From contig QANU01045757.1 in assembly GCA_003254905.1 (NCBI GenBank), positions 1 through 64,000 on the forward strand: 64,000 nt of DNA. The letters run 5' to 3'. Source of the DNA: Nissolia schottii (Eukaryota > Streptophyta > Magnoliopsida > Fabales > Fabaceae). Numbering within the stretch: position 1 is the first letter of the stretch; each line of letters opens with the position of its first letter. Of this stretch, positions 12,679 to 25,803 are shown one piece after another. Made by a program: the position numbers and the translations under genes. Under the pieces are notes generated by a model. It ran no database searches. It saw only the letters and a program-made list of their open reading frames with translations, and had not been told where the DNA came from.

Positions 12679-13787
12679 ATGCCACCACGTAGGGATACTA
12701 CACAGCGTACCCTGGATCCTGCAGGTTTCGCAGATATTCTCAGGGGGATGGCACAAGCCACCGCTCAGATAGCAGCGATCAACGCTCAAAGGAATGCCCC
12801 GCTAACGCAGCGAGAAATCGAAGCTCTGAAATATCGAGATTTCAGCAGAGCTAATCCACCAGTGTTCGAGGGAATAATGGACCCGGCCTTGGTCCATGGC
12901 TGGATCCGAAAAATGGAGCAGATTTTCGAGGATGTCCCATGCACTGACCCTCAGAAGGTTAAGTTCGCATCAATGAAGCTAGAGGGAGCAGCCGGAGAAT
13001 GGTGGGACATGACCAAGCCCCAGTTCAAACAAGATGATGGTCAGGTTACTTGGAACCAGTTTAAGACAGTGTTTATGGATAAGTATTTTCCGCAGGAGTT
13101 GCAAGATAGAAAGGAAGCAGAGTTTTTGGAGCTCAAGCAGGGAGCCATGACTGTTGCAGAGTATACAGCGAAGTTTGAGAGACTCTGCAAGTATTCGCAG
13201 ACGTACAGAATCCACCCTAATGAAGGTTGGAAGTGTGCAAAGTACTAGCGAGGGCTGAAGCCAGAGCTGAGGGTATTTCTGATGTGTCTGGGGTATGAGA
13301 TTATGCAACTCTCGTCAATACATGTTTGGCGCAGGAGGGGGCCATCAGAGATTTGGCCAAGGTTCGCAGCGAGAAGAATAAGAGGAGGATCGCTGAGCAA
13401 GGGAATGGCTCACAAGACCAGGAGGGTAGAAGAATTTGGTACCCCCAATACCAACCGGAGGGAAACTCCCAAGAGCGAGAGACTCATGACGAACCACACG
13501 GAGAAGGAAGCTACCCAACTCACCGGGAAGGCGGCCAGCTACACGCGGGAATTCGTCTGGCCGGAAGAAAGACATGCTTCAAATGTGGAGGCAGTGATCA
13601 CCTCGTCAAGCGATGCAGAATGGTAAAGGGCAACAACTCACATTGCCAGAGGTGTGGCAAGGTACACCAAGGAAATTGTCAAGAAGGGAAACAGGTATGC
13701 TTCCAGTGCGGAGCGAATGGACACTACGCCAAACAATGTAAAATGGCTCCACTCGCATCCCAGCTGCCGAAGCGATACCTTACCTAA
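12679..13787 (+). pseudogene. gag: Retrotransposon gag, Tekay/Del type (fossil)
   Basis: Gag of a Ty3/gypsy element, whose product packages element RNA. The start used is the ATG giving MPPRRDT, 166 bp after the primer site. A retrotransposon gag domain is clear in the first ~190 residues, with WIRKMEQIF, EWWD and EFLELKQGAMTVAEY motifs. Three cysteine-rich zinc knuckles follow near the end: two CCHC of CX2CX4HX4C form (CFKCGGSDHLVKRC, CFQCGANGHYAKQC) and one shorter between them. The region looks broken, with about two breaks. Protease, reverse transcriptase, RNase H and integrase are absent, because only ~90 bp separate it from the polypurine tract. This is the layout of a gag-only (TR-GAG-like) element or a deletion product. 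Confidence 0.88.
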
Positions 13788-13880
13788 GGTACGTGAATAG
13801 TAAGGAGTAGGAACCTTAACTGCCAAAGAGGATACTTGAAAACTTTAGCGACGCAGAAATTTCGAGGACGAAATTTTTCT

Positions 13881-13893
13881 AAGGGGGGTGGAA
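13881..13893 (+). promoter_or_regulatory. Polypurine tract of the gag-only element
   Basis: AAGGGGGGTGGAA directly precedes TGTAACA. It follows a block, ttcgaggacgaaattt, that is characteristic just upstream of the 3' LTR in plant Tekay-like elements. It shows that the true 3' end of the element's interior is preserved although the pol genes are missing. Confidence 0.88.
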
Positions 13894-15663
13894 TGTAACA
13901 TCGTCGGGTAGGCATGCGGGTGCAAAGGTACTCGTCTCCAGGAGAGTATCCGTGCGGTAATTGCGCATACAGGTGCGCGTAAATAACCAGACATCCTTGG
14001 CTGGTGGTGAAGTCATGGCTGCAAGCTGGATCCATAATTGAGTGGGGTGAGAACTTTAGGTCCTCAGTGGTTCTCCCTGGCTACTAATGGTTCATTTACT
14101 CGAGTATCGTCTACGCCATTCAGGGGATTTCTAAGTGAGCATGCATACTACAAACCCTACTGATTATTATCTTTTGCTAAAGCCCTGAACAGCTTTATCT
14201 AAGTTCGCTAGGTGAATAGGGATCTAGTCTTTCTTACTAAGGCAGCGAGCTTATGAATCTTATATTTTGATTATCAATGTACTAATCGTCTCGGGTCGTT
14301 CCCTTGACGTTGCATATTACACAAACAAGTAACCAAATATATTAACTCCTATTCAAACATTCATTCAATCACACATATATTTAGATACATAGTGCATGGG
14401 GGTGTTGGGGATCTCTTACGCGTACCGGCTGGCCGGGTTAGCATCCTACTTCTCCGCTTTGGCACGTACCGGCTGGCCGGGTTAGTGCATCTTTTCATAG
14501 GCATACCGGCTGGCCGGGTTAGCTCTTTATCTCCTTACGCGTACCGGTTGGCCGGGTTAGCGCTTTTTCCTCTACTTCCGCCTTTTCTATCCATCCTCTA
14601 CCTTCCTGGTGTCATTAACCTCTTCGAACCAATCCACCCTGGGGCGACTGATTCGTTAACCAATCCAAACTTGTAAGGATGGCAAGGTAACACATCGACC
14701 AATGCAACTTTGTGAACTAGTGAGGGGCTTCGTCTGTAAGACTTTGCCAAGAGAGGGCTTCCTAACATATAACTATATAAGTGTTCCCTAAGCTCCGTTA
14801 TTATCTTTATGCATCAGGTGATTGACCTCTACTTTTCTAGGGTTGCCTTAACACCTATACACAACCCATTCCTCATGATGCATGCCTTACTATACAAAAA
14901 TGGACCATTATGTACCCCTTGGATCCCTTAGAATCACTAAAGTCTCAAGTCTTCCAGGTTTCATTCGAATACTTGGAGGGGCATTCGAATGAAATCCCTC
15001 GAAGTTCTTTCATTCGAATACTAGGGGATTCATTCGATTGAAATCCCAAAAATTCGCCTTCATTCGACTGCAGTGGAATTCATTCAAAGGAAAGCTCGTT
15101 TTGGCTTTCATTCGAATGAATTCCTTGCGTATTCGAATGATTGCTGGAAAAATCGCCTCCCCGAGACTCCAATTCTCAATTTCCATTGTTCCTAGGGTTC
15201 CAATTGGTATAGTTATGCGTTTCATTTCTCAATATTTCACAAAACCCTTTTTAACCAATATCCCCCCAAAAATACTACTAATCAGATCTACAGTCAGATG
15301 CACAAATATACACATATACAATTAATAATTAATCCACATAAACAGTGGGCTTAGGATTACCCACCTCCGATCGAGATTCTGAATCGGTGGCCTTGAAGGG
15401 GAGATTTTCCTCTTCACGATGGCGTGCTCTGGCTCTTTTTTGGAGACTCCGACACGAGCCCTAGATGTGTCAGAACGAGGCAGGTGTTTGTGAAAACGTT
15501 TGAAGGTAAATGTAATTTTACGAAAGTTACGTGGGCATTTATAACCGTGCACATTAACTTTATTTTCTTTTCTTTTTCCTCTTCTTTCTTTCTTATTCTT
15601 TGTTTTGCTGAAGCTTTGATTCAGCTCCTTTTTATTATTATTATTATTATATTTATTATTTGA
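13894..15663 (-). mobile_element. Inverted, truncated LTR (LTR-D) abutting the gag element
   Basis: It begins TGTAACATC right after the polypurine tract, but its body aligns with the minus-oriented LTRs, not with LTR-C. The shared blocks are ggggtgagaac (14,045), 'ctgaacagctttatct' (14,184), 'tctttcttactaag' (14,229) and the 'ttacgcgtacc' minisatellite landmark (14,416). The far end lacks gggatgttaca and stops in a run of att triplets (15,635-15,660) before satellite. So the 3' end of the plus-strand element is joined to an LTR in the wrong orientation. It contains a four-copy minisatellite at 14,417-14,563. Confidence 0.65.
14417..14563. repeat. Minisatellite inside LTR-D
   Basis: Four copies of a core gtaccggctggccgggttag at irregular spacing of roughly 36-48 bp. 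The same structural position in LTR-B has an unrelated 32-bp unit. Confidence 0.85.
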
Positions 15664-18600
15664 CGCATTAGATGGTCATGCATGCCATTCATTTGACGCA
15701 CCACAGGTCGTTGAATTATCCGATATATTTGACCCACCACAGGTCATTGAATTATCCGATATCCCACCATACATTAGACAATCATGCATGCCATCCATTT
15801 GACCCACCACAGGCCATTGAATTATCCGATATCCCACAATGCATTTACCCACCACAGGCCATTGAATTATCCGATATCCTGTAATGCATTAGATGGTCAT
15901 GCATGTCATCCATTTGACCCGCCACAGGTCATTGAATTATCCGAAATCCCGCCATATTTTAGATGGTCATGCATACCATCCATTTGACCCACCACAGGTC
16001 ATTGAATTATCCGATATCCCGCCATATTTTAGATGGTCATGCATGTCATCCATTTGACCCACCACAGGCCATTGAATTATCTGATATCTCGCCATGCTTT
16101 AGATGGTCATGCATGCCATCCATTTGACCCACCACAAGTCATTGAATTATCCGATATCCCGCCACATTTTAGAAGATCATGCATGCCATCAATTTGACCC
16201 ACCACAGGTCAATTGAATTATTCGATATTTGACCCACCACAGGTCAATTGAATTATTCGATATCCACCATGTTTTAGATGCTCATGCATGCCATCCATTT
16301 GACCCACCACAGGTCATTGAATTATCCGATATCCCACCATATTTTAGATGGCCATGCATGTCATCCATTTGACCCACCACAGGTCATTGAATTATCTACC
16401 CATATATTAGATGGTCATGCATTCCATCCATTTGACCCACCACAGGTCAATTAAATTATCCGATATCCCACCATATACCCACCACAGGTCATTGAATTAT
16501 CCGATATCCACCATATTATAGATGGTCATGCATGTCATCCATTAAACCCACCACAGGTCATTGAATTATCTGATATCCCACCATATTTTAGACGGTCATG
16601 CATGTCTTCCATTTGACCAACCACAGGTCATTGAATTATCTGATATCCCGCCATGCATTAGACGGTCATGCATGCCACCCATTTGACCCACCACAGAGGA
16701 TTGAGTTATCCAACCATATATTAGATGGCATCCTTTTGACCCACCACAGGTCATTGAATTATCCGTTATCCCACCATATTTTATATGGTCATGGATGCCA
16801 TCTATTTGACCCACCACAAGTCATTGAATTATCCAACCATATATTAGACTGTCATGCATGCCATACATTTGACCCACCACAGGCCATTGAATTATCCGAT
16901 ATCCCACCATGAATTAGATTGTCGTGCATGCCATCCATTGGACCCACCACAGGTCATTGAATCATCCGATATCCCACCATATTTTAGATGGTCATGCATG
17001 CCATCCATTGGACCCACCACAGGTCATTGAATCATCCGATATCCCACCATACATTAGACAGTCATGCATGCCATCCATTCGACCCACCACAGGCCATTGA
17101 ATTATCCGATATCCCGCAATGCATTTACCCACCACAGGCCATTGAATTATCCGATATCCTGTCATGCATTAGATGGTCATGCATGTCATCCATTTGACCC
17201 GCCATACGTCATTGAATAATCCAACCATATACTAGATGGTCATGCGTGCCATCCATTTGACCCACCACAGGTCATTGAATTATCTAATATCCCACCATGC
17301 ATTATACGGTCATGCATGTCATCCATTTGACCCACCACAGGCCATTGAATTATCCGATATCCCGCCAAGCTTTAGATGGTCATGCATGTCATCCATTTGA
17401 CCCACCACAGGTCATTGAATTATCCGATATCCCACCACATTTTAGAAGATCATGCATGCAATCCATTTGACCCACCACAGGTCAATTGAATTATTCGATA
17501 TCCACCACATTTTAGAAGATCATGCATGTAATCCATTTGACCCACCACAGGTCATTGAATTATCCGATATCCCACCATATTTTAGATGACCATGCATGTC
17601 ATCCATTTGACCCACCACAGGTCATTGAATTATCCACCCATATATTAGATGGTCATGCATTCCATCCATTTGACCCACCACATGTCAATTAAATTATCCG
17701 ATATCCCACCATATACCCACCACAGGTCATTGAATCATCCGATATCCCACCATATTTTAGATGGTCATGCATGACATCCATTAAACCCACCACAGGTCAT
17801 TGAATATCCGATATCCCACCATATTTTAGACGGTCATGCATGTCTTCCATTAAACCCACCACAGGTCATTGAATTATCTAATATCCCGCCATGCATTAGA
17901 CGGTCATGCATGCCACCCATTTAACCCACCACAAGTCATTGAATTATCCAACAATATGTTAGATTGTCATGGAGGCCATACATTTGACCCACCACAGGTC
18001 ATTGAATTATCTAATATTCCACCATGAATTAGATGCCCATTCATTTGACCCACCACAAGTCATTGAATTATCCGATATCCCACCATGCATTAGATGGTCA
18101 TGCATGCGATCCATTGGACCCACCACAGGTCATTGAATCATCCGATATCCCACCATATTTTAGATGGTCATGCATTCCATCCATTTGACCCACCACATGT
18201 CATTGAATTATATGATATCGCACAATGCATTAGATGGTCTTGCATGCCATCCATTGGACCCACCACAGGTCATTGAATCATCCGATATCCCACCATATTT
18301 TAGATGGTCGTGCATCTCATCCATTTGACCCACCACAGGTCATTGAATTATCCGATATCCCACCATGAATTAGATGGTCATGTATGCCATCCATTTGACT
18401 CACGACAGGTCATTGAATTACCCGATATCAAATCATATATTAGTTAGTCATGTATGTCATCCATTTGACTCACCACAGGCCATTGAATTATCCGATATCC
18501 CACCATATTTTAGATGGCCATGCATGTCATCCATTTGACCCACCACAGGTCATTGAATTATACGATATCCCACCTTGAATTAGACGGTCATGCATACCAT

Positions 18601-19410
18601 CCATTTGACCCAGCACAGGCCATTGAATTATCCGATATCCCACCATATTTTAGATGGCCATGCATGTCATCCATTTGACCCACCATAGGTCATTGAATTA
18701 TCCACCCATATATTAGATGGTCATGCATTCCATCCATTTGACCCACCACAGGTCAATTGATTTATCTGAAATCCCACCATATTTTAGATAATCATGCATG
18801 CCATTCACTTGATAGTCATGCATGTCATCCATTTGACCCACCACAGGTCATTGAATTATCTGATATCCCACCAAGCATTAGACGGTCATGCATGCCATCC
18901 ATTTGACCCACCACTGGCCATTGAATTATCCGATATCCCACCATGCATTTACCCACCACAGGCCATTGAATTATCCGATATGCCGCCATGCATTAGATGG
19001 ACATGCATGCCATCTATTTGACCCACCACAGGTCAATGAACTATCCAACCATATATTAAATGGTCATGCATGCCATCCACTTCACCCATCACAGGTCATT
19101 GAATTATCCGATATCCCACCATGAATTAGATGGTCGTGCATGCCATCCATTTGACCCACCACAGGTCATTGAATCATCCGATATCCCACCATATTTTAGA
19201 TGGGCATGCATGTCATCCATTTGACCCAACACAGGTCATTGAATTATATGATATCGCACAATGCATTAGATAGTCTTGCATGCCATCCATTTGACCCACT
19301 AAAGGTCATTGAATTATCTGCATATATTAGATGGCCATACATGTCATCATTCTATCATGCCACCATATGTCGTTGAATTATCTCGTATATATTAAATGGT
19401 CACACAAGTC
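15664..19410. repeat. 70-bp satellite, block 5
   Basis: About 3.7 kb of monomers of 70, 63 and shorter lengths. A recurrent truncated form joins gcattt directly to acccaccacagg (15,840; 17,119; 18,950). The final ~250 bp are the degenerate terminal series (atgatatcgcacaatgc, then ctgcatatattagatgg, then tcgtatatattaaatgg) that also closes blocks 6, 7 and 9. Confidence 0.92.
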
Positions 19411-20276
19411 CATAATTTCATTTCGACATTTAAATTTTATGATGCCACATCTGTGGTAAAGGTAATATTTAATTTAAATAAAATAGTATGCATAAAGAAG
19501 AAAAGACAGTAACTTTTAATCAATCAATCTTGAGAATTAGTTAACGAAAGTATTTTTTACCTAACTGATTCAAATTGGACCAATAAAGAACAGAATATGA
19601 TATTAGAGATCTATATATGCTTACCTTAAATGCAGTGAATAATAGAATATTGAAGCGGCGATAATTCATGTTAAGTCGTGTCTGAACGAATTCCATGACT
19701 GTAGTAGCATCAGATACGAAACTATAGCAAAATAATGGTGCTCAACATCCTGAAAGTTTTAACATATATGCAAATACTAAAAAACAATGTCATAGTTAAT
19801 AAATTAATGTGAGTAGAAAATAGTTTCACTCAGAAAGGGAGCAAACATTAAACAGTATAAAAAAATCAGCGTAATGTGAATATATGTAATAACGAAATTA
19901 TAGATACCTTGACGGTCGAAATGACTTGACCCAATGCTCCTCTTAACCTTTTTTAATTTTCTGAGAAAATACAAAATAACTAAGAGAATGAAATCAGAGA
20001 ACTTAAAGTTAAATTCCATTTGCATGGAAGGAAACACTAAGTAATGGAAAACATGTAGGAAAAAAAGAATCAGAATTATGAAAGAAAGCTTGCAATATTA
20101 CAAATACTTGTAAAGAAACTAGTATCTATATCAAAAATCTAAAGTCGTCTTACCTCCACAATGATTTCAAACTCACTAAAATTGTCATCAAAGCGCCAAT
20201 AGCGTCACATCTAATTTCCGCTCATTCATTGTAGCTACTGCAACACATAATTAAAAAAACTAATCAAAAGCATTAC
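19411..20276 (-). pseudogene. Unidentified host-gene fragment, copy S2
   Basis: Near-identical to S1, with the same three exon-like blocks on the minus strand bounded by TTGCAG/GTAAGA, TCTCAG/GTATCT and TTTCAG/GTAAGC. The high identity of the whole segment, including the intron-like parts, shows recent amplification and not selection on a protein. Confidence 0.55.
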
Positions 20277-21655
20277 TTGAATTATCAAATCATATATTAG
20301 TTAGTCATGTATGTCATCCATTTGACNTAGTCATGCATGTCATCCATTTGACCCACCACAGGTCATTGAATTATCTGATATTCCATCATGCATTAGATGG
20401 TCATGCATGCTATCCATTTGACCCACCACAGGCCATTGAATTATCCGATAACCTGCCATGCATTAGATGGTCATGCATGTCATCCATTTGACCCACCATA
20501 GGTCATTGAATTATCCAACTATATATTAGATGGTCATACATGCCATCCATTTGACCCACCACAGGTCATTGAATTATCCGATAACCTGCCATGCATATCC
20601 CACCATAATTTAGATGGTCATGCATGCCATCTATTAGACCCAGCACAAGTCATTGAATTATTCAACCATATATTAGATGGTCATGCGTGACATCCATTCG
20701 GCCCACCACAGGTCATTGAATTATTCGATTTCCCACCATATTTTAGATGGTCATGCGTGCCATCCATTCGGCCCACCACAAGTCATTGAATTATCCGATA
20801 TCCCACCATGAATTAGATGGTCATGCGTGCAATCCATTTGACCCACCACAAGTCATTGAATTATCCAACCATATATTAGATGGTCATGCGTGCCATCTAT
20901 TTGGCCAACCAGAAGTCATTGAATTATTCGATATCCCACCATATTTTAGATGGTCATGCGTGCCATCCATTCGACCCACCACAGGTCATTGAATTATCCG
21001 ATATCCCACCATGAAATAGATGGTCATGTATGCCATCCATTTGACTCACCACAGGTCAATTGAATTATCCGATATCATGCATGCCATCCATATGACCCAC
21101 CATATGTCATTGAATTATCCGATATCCCACCATACATCAGATGGTCATGCATGCCATCCATTTAACCTACCACAGGTCATTGAATTATCCAATATCCCAC
21201 CAGCCATCCATTTGACCCACCACAGGTCATTGAATTATCCGATATCCCACCATTCATTAGATAGTCATGCATGTCATCCATTTGACCCACCACAGGTCAT
21301 TGAATTATCCGATATCCCACCAAGCATTAGACGGTCATGCATGTCATCCATTTGACCCACCACATGCCATTGAATTATCCGATATCCCACCATGCATTTA
21401 CCCACCACAGGCCATTGAATTATCCGATATGCCGCCATGCATTAGATGGGCATGCATGCCATCCATTTGACCCAACACTGGTCATTGAATTATATGATAT
21501 CGCACAATGCATTAGATAGTCTTGCATGCCATCCATTTGACCCACTAAAGGTCATTGAATTATCTGCATATATTAGATGGCCATACATGTCATCATTCTA
21601 TCATGCCCCATATGTCGTTGAATTATCTCGTATATATTAAATGGTCACACAAGTC
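20277..21655. repeat. 70-bp satellite, block 6
   Basis: About 1.4 kb between S2 and S3. It opens with the signature 'aaatcatatattagttagtcatg' variant that opens most blocks after a gene fragment. A single undetermined base at 20,327 sits in a broken monomer (tttgacNtagtc) and probably marks an assembly join. It ends with the degenerate terminal series. Confidence 0.9.
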
Positions 21656-22522
21656 CATAATTTCATTTTGACAGTTAAATTTTATGATGCCAAATCTGTG
21701 GTAAAGGTAATATTTAATTTAAATAAAATAGTATGCAGAAAGAAGAAAATGCAGTAACTTGTAATCAATCAATCTTGAGAATTAGTTAACGAAAGTATTT
21801 TTACCTAACTCATTCAAATTGGACCAATAAAGAACAGAATATGATATTAGAGATCTATACATGCTTACCTTAAATGCAGTGAATAATAGAATATTGAAGC
21901 GGCGATAATTCATGTTAAGTCGTGTCTGAACGAATTCCATGACTGTAGTAGCATCAGATACGAAACTATAGCAAAATAATGGTGCTCAACATCCTGAAAG
22001 TTTTAACATATATGCAAATACTAAAAAACAATGTCATAGTTAATAAATTAATGTGAGTAGAAAATAGTTTCACTTAGAAAGGGAGCAAACATTAAACAGT
22101 ATAAAAAAATCAACGTAATGTGAATATATGTAATCACGAAATTGTAGATACCTTGACGGTGGAAATGACTTGACCCGATGCTCCTCTTAACCTTTTTTAA
22201 TTTTCTGAGAAAATACAAAATAACTAAAAGAGAACGAAATCAGAGAACTTAGAGTTAAATTCCATTTGCATGGAAGGAAACACTAAGAAATGGAAAACAT
22301 GTAGGAAAAAAAGAATCAGAATTATGAAAGAAAGCTTGCAATATTACAAATACTTGTAAAGAAACTAGTATCTATATCAAAAATCTAAAGTCATCTTACC
22401 TCCACAATGATTTCAAACTCACTAAAATTGTCATCAAAGCGCCAATAACGTCACATCTAATTTCCGCTCATTCATTGTAGCTACTGCAACACATAATTAA
22501 AAAAACTAATCAAAAGCATTAC
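21656..22522 (-). pseudogene. Unidentified host-gene fragment, copy S3
   Basis: Third copy of the segment, only ~1.4 kb of satellite away from S2. The same splice-like borders are present. Differences from S2 are scattered substitutions in both exon- and intron-like parts. Confidence 0.55.
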
Positions 22523-25500
22523 TTGAATTATCAAATCATATATTAGTTAGTCATGTATGCCATCCATTTGACTCACCACAGGTCATTGAATTATCCGATA
22601 TCAAATCATATATTAGTTAGTCATGCATGTCATCCATTTGACTCACCACAGGCCATTGAATTATCCGATATTCCACCATATTTTAGATGGCCATGCATGT
22701 CATCCATTTGACCCACCACAGGGTATTGAATTATACACCCATATATTAGATGGTCATGCATTCCATCCATTTGACCCACCACAGGTCAATTGATTTATCT
22801 GATATCCCACCATATATTAAATGGCCATGCAATATCATCCATTTGACCCACCACAGGTCATTGAATTATCCTATATCCCACCATACATCAGACGGTCATG
22901 CATGCCATCCATTTAACCCACCACAAGTCATTGAATTATCCAATATCCCACCAGCCATCCATTTGACCCACCACAGGTCATTGAATTATCCAACCATATA
23001 TTAGATGGTCATGCATGCCATCCATTTGACCCACCACAGGACATTGAATTATCCGATATGCCACCAAATTTTAGACGGTCATGCATGTCAACCATTTGAC
23101 CCATCACAGGTCAACGAATTATCAAATATCCCACATCCCACCATTCGTTAGATGGTCATGCATACCATCCATTTGACCCACCACAGGTCATTGAATTATC
23201 CGATATCCCACCATGCATTAGACGGTCATGCATGTCATCCATTTGACCCACCACAGGTCATTAAATTATCCGATATTCCACCATGCATTAGATGGTCATG
23301 CATGTCATCCATTTGACCCACTATGCATGCTATCCATTTGACTCACCACAGGCCATTGAATTATCTGATAACCTGCCATGCATTAGATGGGCATGCATGT
23401 CATCCATTTGACCCACCATAGGTCATTGAATTATCCAACTATATATTAGATGGTCATACATGCCATCCATTTGACCCACCACAGGCCATTGAATTATCCA
23501 ATATCCCACCTATATATTAGATGGTCATGCATTCCATCCATTTGACCCACCACAGGTCATTGAATAATCCACCTATATATTAGATGGTCATGCATTCCAT
23601 CCATTTGACCCACCACAGGTCAATTGATTTATCTGATATCCCGCCATATTTTAAATGGCCATGCAATGTCATCCATTTGACCCACCACAGGTTATTGAAT
23701 TATCTGATATCCCGCCATATTTTAGATGGTCATGCGTGCCATCCATTTGACCCACCATAGGTGAATGAATTATCCGATATACCACCATGTATTGGATGGT
23801 CATGCGTGCCATCCATTTGACCCACCACAGGTCATTTAATTATTCGATATCCCACCATATTTTAGATGGTCATGCATGCCATCCATTTGACCAACCATAA
23901 ATCATTGAATTATTCGATATCCCACCAAATTTTAGATGGTCATGCATGCCATCCATTTGACCCACCATAGGTCATTGAATTATCCACCTATATATTAGAT
24001 GGTCATGCATGTCATCCATTTGACCAACCACAGGTCATTGAATTATCCGATATCCTACCATAACTTAGATGGTCATGCATGCCATCTATTAGACCCAGCA
24101 CAAGTCATTGATGCCATCCATTCGATCCACCACAGGTCATTGAATTATCCGATTTTCCACCATGAATTAAATGGTCATGCATGTCATCCATTTGGCCCAC
24201 CACAAGTCATTGAATTATCCAACCATATATTAGATGGTCATGCGTGCCATCCATTTGGCCCAACAGAGGTCATTGAATTATTCGATATCCCACCATATTT
24301 TAGATGGTCATGCGTGGCATCCATTCGATCCACCACAGGTCATTGAATTATCCGATATCCCACCATGAATTAGATGGTCATGCATGTCATCCATTTGACC
24401 CACCACAAGTCATTGAATTATCCAACCATATATTAGATGGTCATGCGTGCCATCCATTTGGCCAACCAGAGGTCATTGAATTATTCGATATCCCACCATG
24501 AAATAGATGGTCATGTATGCCATCCATTTGACTCACCACAGGCCACTGAATTATCCGATATTCCACCATATTTTAGATGGCCATGCATGTCATCCATTTG
24601 ACCCACCACAGGTCATTGAATTATCCAGCCATATATTAGATGGTCATGAATTCCATCCATTTGACCCACCACAGGTCAATTGATTTATCTGATATCCCAC
24701 CATCTATTAAATGGCCATGCAATATCATCCATTTGACCCACCACAGGTCATTGAATTATCCGATATCCCACCATACATCAGATGGTCATGCATGCCATCC
24801 ATTTAACCCACCACAGGTCATTGAATTATCCAATATCCCACTAGCCATCCATTTGACCCACCACAGGTCATTGAATTATCTGATATCCCACCATGAATTA
24901 AATGGTGATGCATGCCATCCATTTGACCCACCACAGGTCATTGAATTATTCGATATCTCACCATTCATTAGATAGTCATGCATGTCATCCATTTGACCCA
25001 CCACAGGTCATTGAATTATCCGACATCCCATCATATTTTAGATGGCCATGCATGTCATCCATTTGACCCACCACAGGTCATTGAATTACCCACCCATATA
25101 TTAGATGGTCATGCATTCCATCCATTTGACCCACCACAGGTCAATTGATTTATCTGATATCCCACCATATTTTAAATGGCCATGTAATGTCATCCATTTG
25201 ACCCACCACAGGTCATTAAATTATCCGATATCCCACCATATTTTAGATAGTCATGCATGTCATCCATTTGACCCACCACAAGTCATTGAATTATCTGATA
25301 TCCCACCAAGCACTAGACGGTCATGCATGCCATCCATTTGACCCACCACTGGCCATTGAATTATCCGATATGCCGCCATGCATTAGATGGACATGCATGC
25401 CATCTATTTGACCCGCCACAGGTCATTGAACTATCCAACCATATATTAAATGGTCATGCATGCCATCCATTTGACCCACCACAGGTCATTGAATTATCCG

Positions 25501-25803
25501 ATATGCCACCATGAATTAGATGGTCGTGCATACCATCCATTTGACCCACCACAGGTCATGGAATCTTCCGATATCCCACCATATTTTAGATGGGCATGCA
25601 TGCCATCCATTTGACCCAACACAAGTCATTGAATTATATGATATCGCACAATGCATTAGATAGTCTTGCATGCCATCCATTTGACCCACTAAAGGTCATT
25701 GAATTATCTGCATATATTAGATGGCCATACATGTCATCATTCTATCATGCCACCATATGTCGTTGAATTATCTCGTATATATTAAATGGTCACACAAGTC
25801 CAT
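22523..25803. repeat. 70-bp satellite, block 7
   Basis: About 3.3 kb of mixed 70- and 63-bp monomers with the ggtcaattgatttatctg variant recurring (22,785; 23,620; 24,675; 25,140), each time followed by 'aaatggccatg'. This marks a multi-monomer higher-order unit shared with blocks 8 and 9. The terminal series runs into the N gap. Confidence 0.9.

Noticed and set aside
14392-14676. 94-residue frame with repeated YRLAGL motifs
   Set aside because: It is the translation of the LTR-D minisatellite.
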